Assembly: GCA_026874595.1 (NCBI GenBank)
Contig: CM049320.1
Span: 22,331,714-22,395,713, forward strand
Direction: 5' to 3'
Source: Sipunculus nudus
Taxonomy: Eukaryota > Annelida > Sipuncula > Golfingiida > Sipunculidae
Length of the DNA: 64,000 nt
The notes beneath the pieces were generated by a model. It made no database searches. It was not told the DNA's origin and was given only the letters and a program-made list of their open reading frames with translations. Positions 10,950 to 23,830 of this stretch are shown here, one piece after another; position 1 is the first letter of the stretch, and every line of letters begins with the position of its first letter. Both the position numbers and the translations under genes were made by a program.

Positions 10950-12690
10950 GGCAATTAGGGTCTTTTCCTATTGCGAGATTACATTAAATATAATCAGAAA
11001 TATGCGTGTGTATTTCCGTGAAGGGGAGGGGGATATAACATGGAATTCTCCCCATCGTTAAAAATAGCGGAGGGGGTGGGGGGGGGGGAGGGGGGTTACT
11101 GGCACTGATATGCGCCCATGGATTAAGCTTGGGTCGTCCATGCTCCGTCCGTTCATTTCGAGTGCTCGTGACCAAGAGCGTTAAATCAAGGAGACATTTT
11201 TAAAATGTGTCTACGGAATGGTTTACAACGGTGATTCTTGCAATTTATTTTTAAATAGATATAACGTAGGAACCTAGGATTGACCAACGTTTTAAGGAAT
11301 TTATCAAAATATGGATGTTCATATAACAATCACAGGAGTATACCTTTAAGGGGATCTTGTCAAACACCAGGTATGATAAATATACATGAAATTTAGTGTT
11401 TTTTCTAACAGCGTAAATATTTATTGTCGAGTGCAGCTAACAACAGCAAAGGTTCACCAATGATAAGTTATCTTGGCCATAAATAATTGGCCGGTCTCAT
11501 TCAAGATCTGGGTTAAATATGTCCACTGTTGTAACAGCCAGTGTCTTGCTTTATATTACCTGAAGAAAAGATATATAGGGTGGAATATGTGTAATAAGAC
11601 CAATCTTGTGACTTGCCATATCTAAAGTATTCTTAATTCACTGTTGGTCTTGTTAATTATAAACAGTTGAGTGCTTTCGAGTCACTCAAGGATGGCCTTA
11701 TTACAAAGATAGTCATTTGGACAGGTTCAACCGTAGTATCAGATCTGGCGCTTATGTTTTCTAGGCCAGTAAAACTTGGCCACCAGGATGCATGGTTTCC
11801 TGATTCTGCCAACAGATAGAGTTGGTTTTGTGGTAGGTGGAACTGATACACCCCTCGGCCGCCCGACAGGAGGGAGCACAACGCAGGGACGTAAGAGTCA
11901 TGGTTATTGAATTTTTGTCCCTTACGGCAACATCGCATCGAGTCAGGATCCAACTGCGGAGGCACATAGCGTCCTCGGGGAAACAGACTGCTGTTGAAAG
12001 ACAAGAAGACCCCATAGTTTCTGATGTGGCTCTGAATTGCAATAAAGAATTCATGCCATACAGATGTAGTATTTTTAGCATCCATTGTGATGTTTTCTAC
12101 TTATTTCCAGTTAATTGATCAATCGAGTCAATGTTTTAATACCTATTCTAGGGTACAGGGAGCGTTTACCTTTCATATATATAATCATAATTCATAGTTT
12201 ATTTGATCGTTGCATCAATTTTGATGCCTTCTACAAATGTTCAGTCCCAGGGGCGAAATGCTTTATGCCTATTCCATAATACCGTTTGATAGAAATAGGT
12301 GCCTTTCTGATGGTGATGCTTATCCGTATTTTCTTTTACCTGTTAGTGAATGTTTGTGAATAAACCAAAAACCTGGGGACCCTTGTATGAATCTGGCGCT
12401 TTTACAACGTCTGTTGAAGGTCCTTTAACGTTATTGTCAATTAATCATATAGAACCGTTAAAATGCTCAGCTCTGTTACATATATAGGTAGTCGCCTAAC
12501 GAGTCTGATTCATAATAAATGGTTGTATTTGCGATATGTTTTTTGTCAGAACACCATAACGGCCAGGACAGAGGATTGATCATACATCAGAAGCAAACAT
12601 CTTATGTCTGCAGCCCTTCAAACTGGCGTTCCAGTTTCCATGTTCCTCACACTTCAGAACTTGGCGAGTTTGCACTCTTTTATTTCTCGA
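10950..12690 (-). repeat. Segmental duplication, copy 2 (partner 660-3460)
   Basis: This copy is colinear with the 3' flank, last exon, intron and part of the sushi exon of locus 1. The right-hand edge falls inside the sushi exon at about 12680, so the duplication or a later deletion truncated the gene. A short G/C homopolymer block at 11070-11095 is local noise. Confidence 0.7.
11761..12678 (-). pseudogene. Locus 2: truncated sushi-PAN copy
   Basis: The PAN exon (11990-11761) keeps its acceptor TTTCAACAG and most of its frame, including CFPEDAMCLRSW and EGCISSTY. About 32 bases are deleted near the end, so it stops after GGQVLLA and lacks the usual ending. The sushi remnant (12678-12607) keeps only RVQTRQVLKCEEHGNWN and the final Cys. 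Its donor, GTAAG in locus 1, reads ATAAG here. No upstream family exon is visible on the minus strand. I regard this as a dead 3' fragment. Confidence 0.78.
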
Positions 12691-12694
12691 ACAG

Positions 12695-13214
12695 CAAATA
12701 TCATAAAAGCATAATTTTGCTATCTTTACCGAGATGAGTTTAACCGGTTTAAATCGATACAGGAAGGATATTCACGTTATAGCTAATAAGATTAACACTA
12801 TAAACTTGAGAAATACTTCCTTGGACCTTTTTATATTCATGATATGAGAAACATAAAGACATTTTTCAAAGGATGTCGTATATTTCTGAGAAAAAAAATA
12901 AAATAATATATAAAAAAATAATAATAGTTTAAAGACGTTTTGTTTAACAACCTCTTTGTGGTAACTAAAAATTTCTTCTTTTGTGGTAAAGAAGAACAAA
13001 CACTTTACCCAAAACCTTCTAAACGAGTTTTTAAGTTCCACTCTTACTTATAGTACCAAAAAATCTGTCTGTCTTGTTATTTAAGACATCTTTAACATGA
13101 TCAAGCAGATGCATTTTAATTTTTTTCAAAAATTACCTGGCTGTAAATTAATTTGGTGGCAGAGCTTATATGATTATGTTTTGTTATGAAAGGATACATT
13201 TAAAGCTTCTGTGG

Positions 13215-13276
<62 letters not shown>

Positions 13277-13755
13277 GACTTAGATCGGGAACCCGGACGG
13301 CTAATACATCGAAACTCTGCCACAACCCCTAAGTGACCAATGTGTAAAAGTAAGTTTACATAAATAAAGTAAGAAACATTTACTGTGTCATCATAATGAG
13401 AAACCCATGGTAGAAATCCTATGGTACAAGTATCCATTTGAATTTAGACTTAATTAACGACTGCCTGAATTTTCCCCAGAACAGTATGAATAAAAGTTGT
13501 AATCTGGTCAATGTAGATGACATGGTAAAGATCCAACTTTGTTTGTTCAAAATTTGTGCAGGAAAACTTTACATTTTAACAATTAATTTGGTCTCTGAAA
13601 AGAAAGCACTAGTATAATTGATGGCTAGTTGTCAAAATATCCGAGGATATGTTTCCCGTGTGGGAAATCATTATCCTGCAAAAATCAGCTTTTGTTTTTT
13701 ATTCTGTCTCACAAATCTCTTTATGTTACACACACGAAGGCATCTGTCAAAGTAG
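12695..13755. other. Intergenic AT-rich stretch
   Basis: It contains a TA microsatellite at about 13221-13271 that creates a Tyr-Ile tail on a minus-strand frame. No supported exon. Confidence 0.5.
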
Positions 13756-13761
13756 ATAGGT

Positions 13762-13975
13762 GCTCACGCGTCGTGGATTTGCTGTAGAGGACAAAATGTC
13801 CACAACCAGCTGTCTAGACATAGTGGATTGTACTGCCTCCTGCTTGCCGTGCCTGCTTGCATAAGTTTTAATTGCTTCTTACCAACTCCCCCTGTCGGCT
13901 GAATCATGATAACATACAGCCTGATATTTGATACGAGAAAGACCCATTGATTAATTATTACGATTATTGCCATTT
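13762..13975 (+). pseudogene. Decayed plus-strand PAN exon
   Basis: Read on the plus strand, CGTGGATTTGCTGTAGAGGA parallels the HRGLAVKDE start of the intact PAN exon. GTGGATTGTACTGCCTCCTG gives VDCTASC, ATAAGTTTTA matches the ISFTY segment, and CCTGTCGGCTGAATCATGAT matches the CRLNQ segment; GAAAGACCCATTGATT follows. Several indels and stops break the frame. The orientation is opposite to loci 1 and 2, so this is a separate ancient family member, not part of locus 2. Confidence 0.65.
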
Positions 13976-13979
13976 ATCG

Positions 13980-14603
13980 TTGGAGCAAGATATTACGAAC
14001 GTCTTGTTCAAATCTCTGTTATGCTACTCCTTGGATTTTGTGATAGTGGAAATATCTAACCTAGTTTAGAAAACATTTGTTACAGTTGGGATTAAACACT
14101 TTAGTGATGGAATATTTACAAAAATAATATCTCACTGCAATTCTGCATCGCTGGTAATATTTAGAAACGGCAGGAGAGATGCTTGAATAGACTCCATGAA
14201 GAGAGACTAGACGGAACAATAATGAGAGAGGTACTTTTTTGTATTTGAAATAATTTTACTTATTCTTTGGCAGGTTTACAAAAATGTTTTGATACGATAA
14301 GAACGACAACAAATGAGGGGGACAAAGATACTATACACAAGCGGCGGTACCTAATTTAACACTACATGTAAATAGTATCATCACTGTAAGAATAACTCAA
14401 CACATTTACAGACATGTGCTGAATTCTAATGGAAGATAATGAGTCTAATCAAATGGCTGGCAGGTCCAGAGTAATAAAACTACTGTGGTTGGATTTTTAA
14501 GCGTGAGGGTAAGGTTAAACATTGTCAAACTAAAACTTGGATATGCCGCCCCATCAACACGTGGATGTTTTCAATGGGCCTGGCTTCGAAAAAAAGGCAA
14601 AGA

Positions 14604-14644
<41 letters not shown>

Positions 14645-15220
14645 GTAACTATTTGCTTGTGTTAATTGTGGATCCAATATTAATATCTAAAAAAATTCAA
14701 TCTTCTGTTCAAATCCCAATGACGAACAAATATTTAAACTCGTTTATGCTTTTTTTTTTCGTGTTAGACACTTTGTTAAGATTTTGCCCCCCCCCCTACA
14801 CAATAAGTCATATAGTTATAGGGTTTGCGCTGCGTACATTATCGCCAGGTCAGTGGGTGGTGTTGACCACTGGCAATATCAAATGAGACAATGCCGAAGA
14901 GTTGTCTTATAAAACAGACTTGTAATAAAAAATGCCATTAAATACTGCCTACGGGATCCTCGTTTACAGAAATACATGCATCTTATAAAGCGTTGTTATC
15001 AAACTAGCAACACTAGCTAGAACGTAACTTTATGGTTTTGTTACATGTTCGTTTTCTCTGTAAAGGTGGCTCCTCCATTAGCACACTTCCATGTCAACCC
15101 ACCTTCATGTATATGTTAAATTTGTTATTTATTATAATTCAGCTACTTTAATCTTTCTACGTGGTATACCTGTTATAGAGATTACTCGGTTTTAATTCAG
15201 GGTACCTATTTGATACCTGA
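13980..15220. other. Intergenic, nothing beyond a short TA repeat
   Basis: A TA repeat at about 14607-14641 lies within a 133-codon open frame that shows no recognisable domain. No splice-supported exon. Confidence 0.4.
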
Positions 15221-15224
15221 AGTA

Positions 15225-16095
15225 CTACCTGACATGACAGAGAGGGTTTTTTTTTCATTAAATATGGTGGGTTGATCGTATAAAGAGGGTTGTGGCATGT
15301 CACTGTCAAGTGGGCCTGGTTCTGCAGGGTAACAGGTGAGATGCAAACAAATTGCTATATATAAGGTCACACTTCACCCGAGGTTTTAAAAAAGATAAAT
15401 CAACACTGAACCGGAAACCAGTACATATGTACTATTTCCAGCTCACTCCAGAATTTGAACAGACACGGTCCAATTGCTATTGGCAAACGATTTACTTTAA
15501 TTCCTAACTTTTTTTATACATAACCATTTAATGGATGATTAGTTAATTTGAAGATAACCTTTTAACGAGGGACTTTATCTTGCCCCCTGTGGAATCTAAA
15601 CAGCGAGTATTACTTTTTTGGCCGGTCACTGGTTAATTATTAAAGTATTACTCAGATTTTTTTTTTTGTTATTTGTTTTATACCCACCAAAACAAGGAAA
15701 CACTGATAGTGATTCTCCATAAAAATCAGACCTTCACGAGCTTTTTTTTCCTGTCGGAAGATTTACTACAGCTATACATGTAGTTTTTGAATAATGTCCT
15801 TCAGGGATATCACAGAAGAAAATAACTCACACTGAATGGTCATTAATATGGCTGGCAGATTGTATAAAGAGAGTTGCGGCATGTCATAGTCAAGTGGGGC
15901 TTGCTCTCAATGGGTACAACTGGTATGCAAACAAATTATATAACAGGGCACAACTAAAAGGACACATCTGCTTTTTTTTTTTTTTTTTTTTTTTTTTGTC
16001 GGAAGAGTCACTGTTGCTTTATATCTACGTATGTATTGCATAAGGTCGTTCAGAGAAATAATAAAGAGACAATAACTCACGGTGAATGGCCCCTA
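15225..16095 (+). repeat. Diverged repeat, about 250-base units
   Basis: A block with GTATAAAGAG, GGCATGTCA, GTCAAGTGGG and ATGCAAACAAATT occurs at about 15280-15355 and 15862-15940. A second block (TGTCGGAAGA ... AATAACTCAC ... GAATGG) occurs at 15752-15840 and 15996-16090. The copies are direct and diverged. Poly-T tracts separate them. Confidence 0.6.
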
Positions 16096-16099
16096 AAAG

Positions 16100-18115
16100 C
16101 AGTTGTTATTTACAGTTGCAGTCATACTTAAAACAAGTGTATTTATTGATGGTTAAAACAAAAGCAGGTACAGCTGGTTTCCATTCCGTAACACTGGTGA
16201 TATTGCCCCATAGTCTACAAAATAATGGTCTGAATAAATACTCGTTGTAAGTAAATCACTGGGGCACTGTAGGTTCAATGTCTGTAATACCTGTATATGT
16301 CACAGGTCTCACTATGGTTTGCACTTATCAATCATTGTAAACTTATTTAAGTTAAATTTAGTGTGACACAACAAACTTGCTTTCTGGGATGCCATCTTCT
16401 ATTTATAGGTTACATGCCTCCAAACACCTGATATTTTTATAATCCTGCAGGTCAAATATATCCTTCATAGGGAAATTAATATGCCGTCAATAATCGTGTA
16501 AAACTAGGACATATCTATTTTAGTGTAGATCCAACGTTATGTCACAATAGGCATCACACCAAGAAAATAATATTTTTTGGTCAAGAATAAATGCTTAAGT
16601 TGGAAACCCTTGACTTGGTTTCAGTGGATTCCTATACCCACTTACCAAAATTAGGATACCAAGAATGCAACTCTATAATGAAAAATTCATTATTCATGAC
16701 AAAATGTTATATCTTTAGGGTAACTTTGGACAATATTTTTTTTGTAATAATGACGTTTTCTCAGACTTTTAGTATGTTCTTTGTGTCATAAAATACACCT
16801 ACCCGGTAAAAAAGAATAAAGCAAATTCTGTGTTTTGCACGATTTTTCTTCCAATCGCAACTTTATCAATCCATCAATAATGTACTAGCATTATGTAAAT
16901 GCGGGTTTCTTTTTCAAGTATGCTAAACAGACCTTATGTTAATCCTTTTCGTGCAATATAACCAGTGTCTATATACACGTGTTGTCTCATATTTTAACAC
17001 ATATCATAATAAATGTTATGAAATTGGTGAGTTTAAATCCTCATTTGGATTACTCTTTCGGACAGGTTTCCTTATACATTTCTGAATTGACTATATTACC
17101 TTTTCGACTATTTTAATTTTTTATTAAAGGCTTTTATAAACAATTATGTTTTTATGTTTTAAATACCTTGTTTCACCGACTGTTGTAAAACATTTGTTAA
17201 TAAATGACTAAGTGGGTTTCTGTATGTGATACCAACTATACTGAAACCCATGATTATTCTCTCAAGTAAGGGTTCGTGCTAACAAGTCATATCTGTTCCT
17301 GACACTTTAACTTTTTTATGATTTTAAATTACAATTTTAGAGGGACAATTTTATTCTGGTGATACTTACGCTTTTGCTGTTAAGCATAATGTAGATGCGG
17401 AGCCTGGATAACGTTTCTGAACCCTGTATACCGTTTCTTAGTATTTTTTGTTTCTTTTTCTTGTTATGAACAGTTTTTTATTGATTTAAAATTGAGCAAA
17501 ATGTACCTAAATTAAAGCAAAGCACGGCTGTCGCGACTTGTAAAATAACACGCAGTGCGCTTCATCGTTGTACTCTTAGTAATAAAGCAATGTCAAAAAC
17601 ATAGAAAGGTCAAGCTTTTGCATTGCGTTTCCGCGAGAGCCTATATGGACACGTAGATAAGAAAAAATGTCCGAGAATTGTGCGAACATTTTGTCTGAGG
17701 AAAAATACGCAATAAACAATCGAATACAGGCCCACATTTGTATTGTTCAATACTCCTAAATGTTCTTTTCAGTAGTTTAAATTATGACATTTTCATCTAA
17801 ACATATTATGATAATCTGAACGTTAATACGTATTTATATGTATCGTATAACTGAATAGCCATGCTAGTTACGGTCCAAACAGCTGACGAAAGAGAGTTAG
17901 GGACAAAACTCAAACTGAGTCAATCATTCTTATTTAGACACGTGTAAAATAACACGCACTTTGATTTATTATGTTACTCGATAATGTTTATAAATGTCTG
18001 CTGAATAATTTATGTTTTGCCAGATTTTACTTTTTCATCGATAAAATTTTTGTTTGTCCTTTACAATATTTATATTTAAAATTGTTCTTTTTAACGGTCT
18101 ATTTTAGTTTGATCA
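16100..18115. other. Intergenic, nothing recognised
   Basis: AT-rich sequence. A short direct duplication, TGTAAAATAACACGCA, occurs at about 17540 and 17943. A hydrophobic 66-codon open frame at 16591-16791 has no recognisable family. Confidence 0.4.
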
Positions 18116-18123
18116 AATTTTTC

Positions 18124-18256
18124 ATACAGATAAATTTTCTTTTTAGAAGATCTACGTAGAGCTGAGGAGAGTGTAATTATTGGCATAGAGACTACACGCG
18201 CTGAAACTTAACTATAGATATGTCATCTATCTTCTAAATAGAAAATTTATCTGTAT
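18124..18256. repeat. Foldback with 28-base arms
   Basis: ATACAGATAAATTTTCT followed by TTTTAGAAGAT (18124-18151) is repeated inverted at 18229-18256 with a single mismatch. The spacer is 77 bases, and weaker complementarity continues outside both arms. It could be a young MITE or a transcribed hairpin. Confidence 0.8.
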
Positions 18257-18364
18257 TAAAATTTTGAACTTATCCATCTACATCGCTCTTTTATACGGCA
18301 TATCACTTACTTTATCACTTTGTCTTTACAGGTTTCCGTATAAAACAAATAAAACATACATCAA

Positions 18365-18490
18365 CAGAGATGTCACTGTACAGTGTACTCCTGATAGTTG
18401 GTACAACAGAGTTCTTTTTAACTACTTCCATAGAATAGCTTAGGACAAACAAAAACACAATGCGCATAGCCAAACCAAATGCCATTTTGG
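18365..18490 (-). CDS. Possible signal-peptide first exon, unassigned
   Basis: A minus-strand ATG near 18488 opens MAFGLAMRIVFLFVLSYSM, a good signal-peptide or membrane-anchor pattern. About 22 further residues follow before GTATGT, a good donor. I found no partner exon. The phase (0 at this donor) does not match the secreted family described here. Unrecognised; may be spurious. Confidence 0.25.
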
Positions 18491-18659
18491 AAACCAACTC
18501 GGTTGATGCTGTGATATATACATCATCATCAATGTTCAAGATGTTACGCCAGGTACATTTGCCAAGAGGAGCCATCGCGGTTTTTTTATTGCTCAGTAAG
18601 TATACCGTTACGAAAGACTCGAACATAATAAAATACTTATTTACTGATTTTTCAAAACG

Positions 18660-20590
18660 ATAAATACTACATTTATGATAATATTATTCTATAATAAAAC
18701 ATAATGACCTTTCCTCCGGCACTTAGGGAAAATTATATCTGTTTTCCTTCGCAGGCCCTGCATTCGCAAATATTGGCTCATAATTAAATTGGACAAAAGC
18801 GATTTGATATGCTCGCAAAGAACTCTATCAGGAGCTGGTACACAAAACGGAAAACTTTCAGAATTTTTATTAAGGAGAATGAGTCAACATTTGGTTATAA
18901 AAGAGTCGACCAAGAATACCTATTTGAGGATGAACAAAGGCCTTCATCAATTGTAGAATGTCTTTCACTTCTAAAAAGAACTTTTCTGAGGTCCTGATGA
19001 GTCAGGCTCAAGCAGCACAGTGAAGGAATAAGTAAATATGGTGAGAGTAGAAATTTGACAATTCCAGAACCATGCTGAAACTTAGACCTCTACATTGTCT
19101 TCAGGTCCATCAAAGCAGTATATGGAACCTGCAAACAAAGTGCTAACTCTCTCCTCTATACAAACTGCACGCACCAATAAAAGTGAAGGGTGTCATAAAG
19201 GATAGAAATTTCAACACTTTCATAAACTTATATATAGACTTTCCACAGTCTTTGGTGAGAAACTGGATTAGAACCATTCGTAACATACCATCGATATGCT
19301 TGCCCCTGTCTCATACTTAAGGAGGTTATGAAAGCTACCGAGGGAATTATTATCTGCAATTTAAGTTACATTATCTTGTATTTAGGAGGAAGAGGTCATG
19401 CCACACGATTCATGGATAATAAAATTATTTCCTGCGCTATTAATAACAAGAGCAGCACATCATACAGCTAATTGGAGAGAGAGACAAATAATTTTGTCTA
19501 TTTCTGAGAAGATCTTGGCGTGCATCACAGGGACAGGGATTACACATCTCGGCTTTGCTTGATACGACCTCATCTGAATGGACAATCTCCAAGTAACAGC
19601 TATATCTTAAACTCAGGCGAGGCAAAAGAAAGCAAGGAAGGACAAAGTAATGTTTTAAAAAAATATGTTTAGCCAATGTCGTCATCGTCGAAGTCGCCCC
19701 GAATTTGCAATTAATAAAAAAGGGTCACCAATACGAATAAAGCATGTAAGAAGCCCGAAAGAGGAAATCTCCCGAAGTAGCAGTACTCTTTAAATTGAGA
19801 GGATTTCCAAAGCCAAATACAGTTGTCTATGCAGATGAAAAACAGGGCTACTGATCCGAAACATATAATTATGACGCACATAGACGTATGATTGACTACC
19901 AAGATGCCAGTGATGTGTGTTGGGAAATCAAACAAATAAAAAACATTAACACAAGGAGTGTAAGGGCAACGCAAAAGGTACATACAGAAAAAGAATGATC
20001 AATCGTTTATTATTCTTTAACAGTTATACATATGCATGTGACATATACATGTATATGTTAGCAGCATGCATGTTTTCCCGTATGTTCAACAGAGCTTGTT
20101 CGTATTGGACATGAGCTGGACTTGGCCTAGATTTCGAGACCTGACCTCTTGTACAGGTCCGAGTTCAAGACCTTCGAGTTTAATTCCGTTTATTTATATC
20201 ATATTGCAAAATTACTTTTTATCCCTGGGTATCTTCGTTATGTTTTAGACCCCGCTTACTCCATCTTAGAACCGTCTTACAATTTTACATTCCATCAGTA
20301 GCCATCTTGGATGTCATATTTGATATTTAAGGATACGTGATTACCTAATTATATTTTTTCTTGTCTCATTGTCTTTATTTGCACACCCTTAAACCTATAT
20401 GTAGACATATTAATCTCGCGTCTATGATAAAACGTAACTGCTCCAACCTTTTACTGTAAGATTATTCTGACTTTCTTGGTTAGCATCTAATTCAGGCTTT
20501 ATTCTTAACATTTTATTTATACCACAGGGAAACGTTTTTACCCTTAAAAGAATAGTTATTGTAAACAAAGTAACGGCAATAATGTAGTCA
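18660..20590. other. Intergenic; two unassigned hydrophobic open frames
   Basis: Minus-strand open frames at 19440-19685 and 19711-19983 are Cys- and aromatic-rich and hydrophobic. I see no recognisable domain and no paired splice sites, so neither is called as a gene. Confidence 0.3.
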
Positions 20591-20594
20591 TTTT

Positions 20595-21240
20595 AAGCCA
20601 TCTTTGATTTGCCAGTCACATGACTATATAGAGGTGATTATTGAAGTTCATTGCATGTACATACCAAAATAACAACTATTGGTGACAAATAAATGATTTA
20701 TAGCCATTTTTAAGAACTTTGCGGCCATTTTGGAAGCTATCTCGGATTTGCCAGTGATATGAACACGGAGAGATGTTGTTATTGGTTCCAATAGATTTCT
20801 GGACCAAAAAAAACCTGGAAGTAGATATCAAAATGTCCAATTCTATGATGAAAAATTTATTATTTATGGCCATTTTTAAGGACTTGGTGGTTACTTTGGA
20901 AGCCATCTTTGATTTGTCAGTGATATAATTATGTAATGATTTCTGTTGGTTCCAATGGATTTTGGGCCCCAAAAATCTGGTAGAAGATACCAAAATTACA
21001 ACTTCACGATGAAAAATGATTTGCTATTGGCCATTTTAAGGTCTTTGCGGCCATTTTGGGCGCTATCTTGGACTTACCAGCAATAAAAATTCGTAAAGAT
21101 GTTTTTATCGGTTCCAATGGATATCTGGGGCCCAAAAACGTGGTAGAAGATACCGAAATTACAACCCTACGATGAAAAATGTATAATTTATGGCAATTTC
21201 GAGGACGTGGCAGCCATTTTGGACGCTATCTTGAAAATAA
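20595..21240 (+). repeat. Tandem repeat of about 163 bases, 3-4 diverged copies
   Basis: The landmark GGTTCCAAT recurs at 20784, 20948 and 21110. It is accompanied each time by GGCCATTTT, a CTATCTTGG-like stretch and TACGATGAAAAAT-like stretches. Spacings are 164 and 162 bases. Open frames across it are by-products. Confidence 0.8.
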
Positions 21241-21244
21241 CAAC

Positions 21245-23830
21245 TTTTCCGGGGTCAATTATTTGTAAACTTTGGACATATTGTTAAGCTGGTCCTATAT
21301 TACAGGAAATAACCATAAAATATTTCTTGCAATTTGTTAAGGGTAACTCATAAATTAACCCGTCTATATACGTCCGTCCCTGAGAGCAGGGTTTATCCAT
21401 ATGTTCAATAGATCTTAAACCGTCGCTGGAGGTTGATTGTGTCACAAGCCTGTTCGGCTGTTTGGCTGTTTTCATTGGTAACCTCAGCGCATTTTCAAAA
21501 CACTAAAAGAAATACTCAAAACAATGTGTACATTAATTTTTTTTAATTCTCATATCGGCGAAGTCAACGCGAAAACAATAATCTTTAAAATGGGGTATAG
21601 CACAGTGACATACTCAACGCGGTTTCAGAGAACATTGAGAAAAAAAGTATAACAATTTCCTTTTACAAGTATTAGATTAGAAACATACTGAATTCTTTTT
21701 TAGATCCAGGCAGAAATTTGCACTCTCTACAGTAAAATAACTTGCCAGTGAGGCGATTATAGGAAGAGGTTTATGATTATTAATAAAGAGATGACGTCAC
21801 TGGTTCACGAGTACCTTCATGAGGTCACAATGGCATAAAGCGTCTCGCCTGAATTACTCAGTTTAGCTTTTCCACAAACATTATATTGGAAATCTTATAG
21901 ATACAAAAAAATGCATTTAAGAATATATGATGCCGAACTCTTAACCCTTGTTTCTTCTTAACCGACAAGTCATACATATAATACTGTGCATAGTCTTGAC
22001 TTGGCAATACATTTGTGGTAAAGCTGAACTGTAAAGTGAACAGACGCGTCGTATTGTTGCATGGTAGCTATTGAAAGTAAACAACATAAAAATATTATAA
22101 GAACTGAAGCAAGCCACGACTCGAATTAAACAAATACCTCGCAAAAAAAACTTAAAACTTTTGACTGTAAAATTTGCTAAAAACTGACACATGGACTGGC
22201 AGAGGAAAGACTAAAGTATGAAAGAAAACAATTTTTTTATCATTTTGCTTTGTTTTTAATCAATTATGGACGACTGTTTACAAGTTTATTGTAATGTATC
22301 CCACTATTTAATCACTTTCACTCAGAATTTGCGTCAATTCAAATTTGGGATATTTATATAAAAAGTTCTAATGTCACTGTATCGATCTGGTAGAACACGC
22401 GAGGGTTTGTGTCTCATGCTGATTTATGGTTGCTAGAAACTTTCCAATCACACGTGTGGAAAGATGGCACAGGAGTTAAGTAGTAGGTCAAGTAACGCGC
22501 GATGGAATACCCCGCAGGTTCGAATCCCGCTTCTTTGCTTTTTTTTATTTTTCCTTCATTTTTCAAACTTTTATTTTTACCAAAAAAAATCCTTTTTTGC
22601 TTTTCATTACAAACAGATTCTACCAATCAATTTAATTCTATAAAAAGTATTATATTTTATTAAACATAGTCATAGAGTTATTTACATACCGAAACGATAG
22701 CATGATGCAGTGGACCTCGTCATTGTCACAGTCAAACGAAGCCGGGAATTATACTAAAATTGCGAGTGATCAAAGTGTAACCTAACATGATCAACTCTAG
22801 GGCTTATGCTATTATACTTTATTCTGAATTGTCTGAAAGTCATACGTCGGGGGTGCCTATGGTGAATTCCAAAGTTCGGTTGGGATTGTTGGTATACTAA
22901 AGGGCCATAATGTTCCGCAAGTGATCGTCCGAGTTTGCTTTCAGAATTTTACAATTTACCTGCACTTGTTTGCGAAAGTACTTACACATACATATTGCTA
23001 TCTTTAAATATATAGGATACCTGAAATAACTCAAAATAAGCCAAACCAATAACATGCAGCTGCGTTCTGATTACCCTGCCGATCTGTGTGTCAGGCATGT
23101 GGCACGCGCCCTATTGTTATTGATTGCGCATTAGGCTGTCCTTGCGGGGCTAAAAACCTAAACGACCTAACGCCTCGCTATTTCGAGATCACACCTTAGG
23201 TGCGATCTGTCACACTTCGGTCTCACCAGCTGGTTTGTCGACAGTAAGTGGCCAAGATACGCCCAAATATAAAACTTGACAGTTTTTTGTGGTCCCCGCT
23301 TTCGTTTGATTCTAAGGAATACTCCTACACGGCATCATATTTACACTACAGCGGGTCATGAACTTATTTCAAGGCAAAGGACGGGAGCCGTGGATGTTTT
23401 CACGCTCCCAACACCTTTCTTGCTTTCGAGTTTTTAAGCGCACTGGTGAATTACAATTTTTTCCATTTCATGACACGAAACCAATTTATAAATGAACTAC
23501 TAATCACCTGCGAAGAGTTTATTGATAAATTTAAGAGATTTCTTACTGAAAATGGCTGATACATTCATGACGAGTATACTTGTCATAGTTAGCGAAAGTG
23601 TTAAGCAATTTACGCGTTCATGGAAAAGTATTCCCGTGGATTTCTTAATATATCAACTACTTGTTAGAAAGGCATGGAAACGACCAGTACAATTTGAAAG
23701 CCAGTAAAGGCCGTTTTGGATTTGTTTCTATAAGTGTCTAAAGAACAAATATCCTCATTTCTTGTCATAAAAAAAATAAAAAATGACATTAAAACTTGGT
23801 ATATATTTATCACTTTATTTAACCTATTCC
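21245..23830. other. Intergenic; one tRNA-like promoter region, otherwise nothing
   Basis: A GC-richer block at 23060-23260 and a motif-rich stretch near 21380-21470 look like old repeats but cannot be assigned. The tRNA-like stretch is listed separately. Confidence 0.4.
22448..22545 (+). repeat. tRNA-like Pol III promoter remnant (SINE head or tRNA pseudogene)
   Basis: TGGCACAGGAGTTAAG resembles a box A and GGTTCGAATCC is a perfect box B. They are spaced as in a tRNA gene and followed by a T-rich terminator-like run. The acceptor stem does not close well and one T-stem pair is mismatched. It is therefore more likely a SINE fragment or pseudogene than a working tRNA. Confidence 0.5.

Noticed and set aside
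11761-12085. Locus 2 as a functional gene
   Set aside because: Truncated sushi domain, lost donor and a deletion in the PAN exon are three independent disabling changes.
22448-22545. Functional tRNA gene
   Set aside because: Boxes A and B are good, but the acceptor stem and one T-stem pair do not close.
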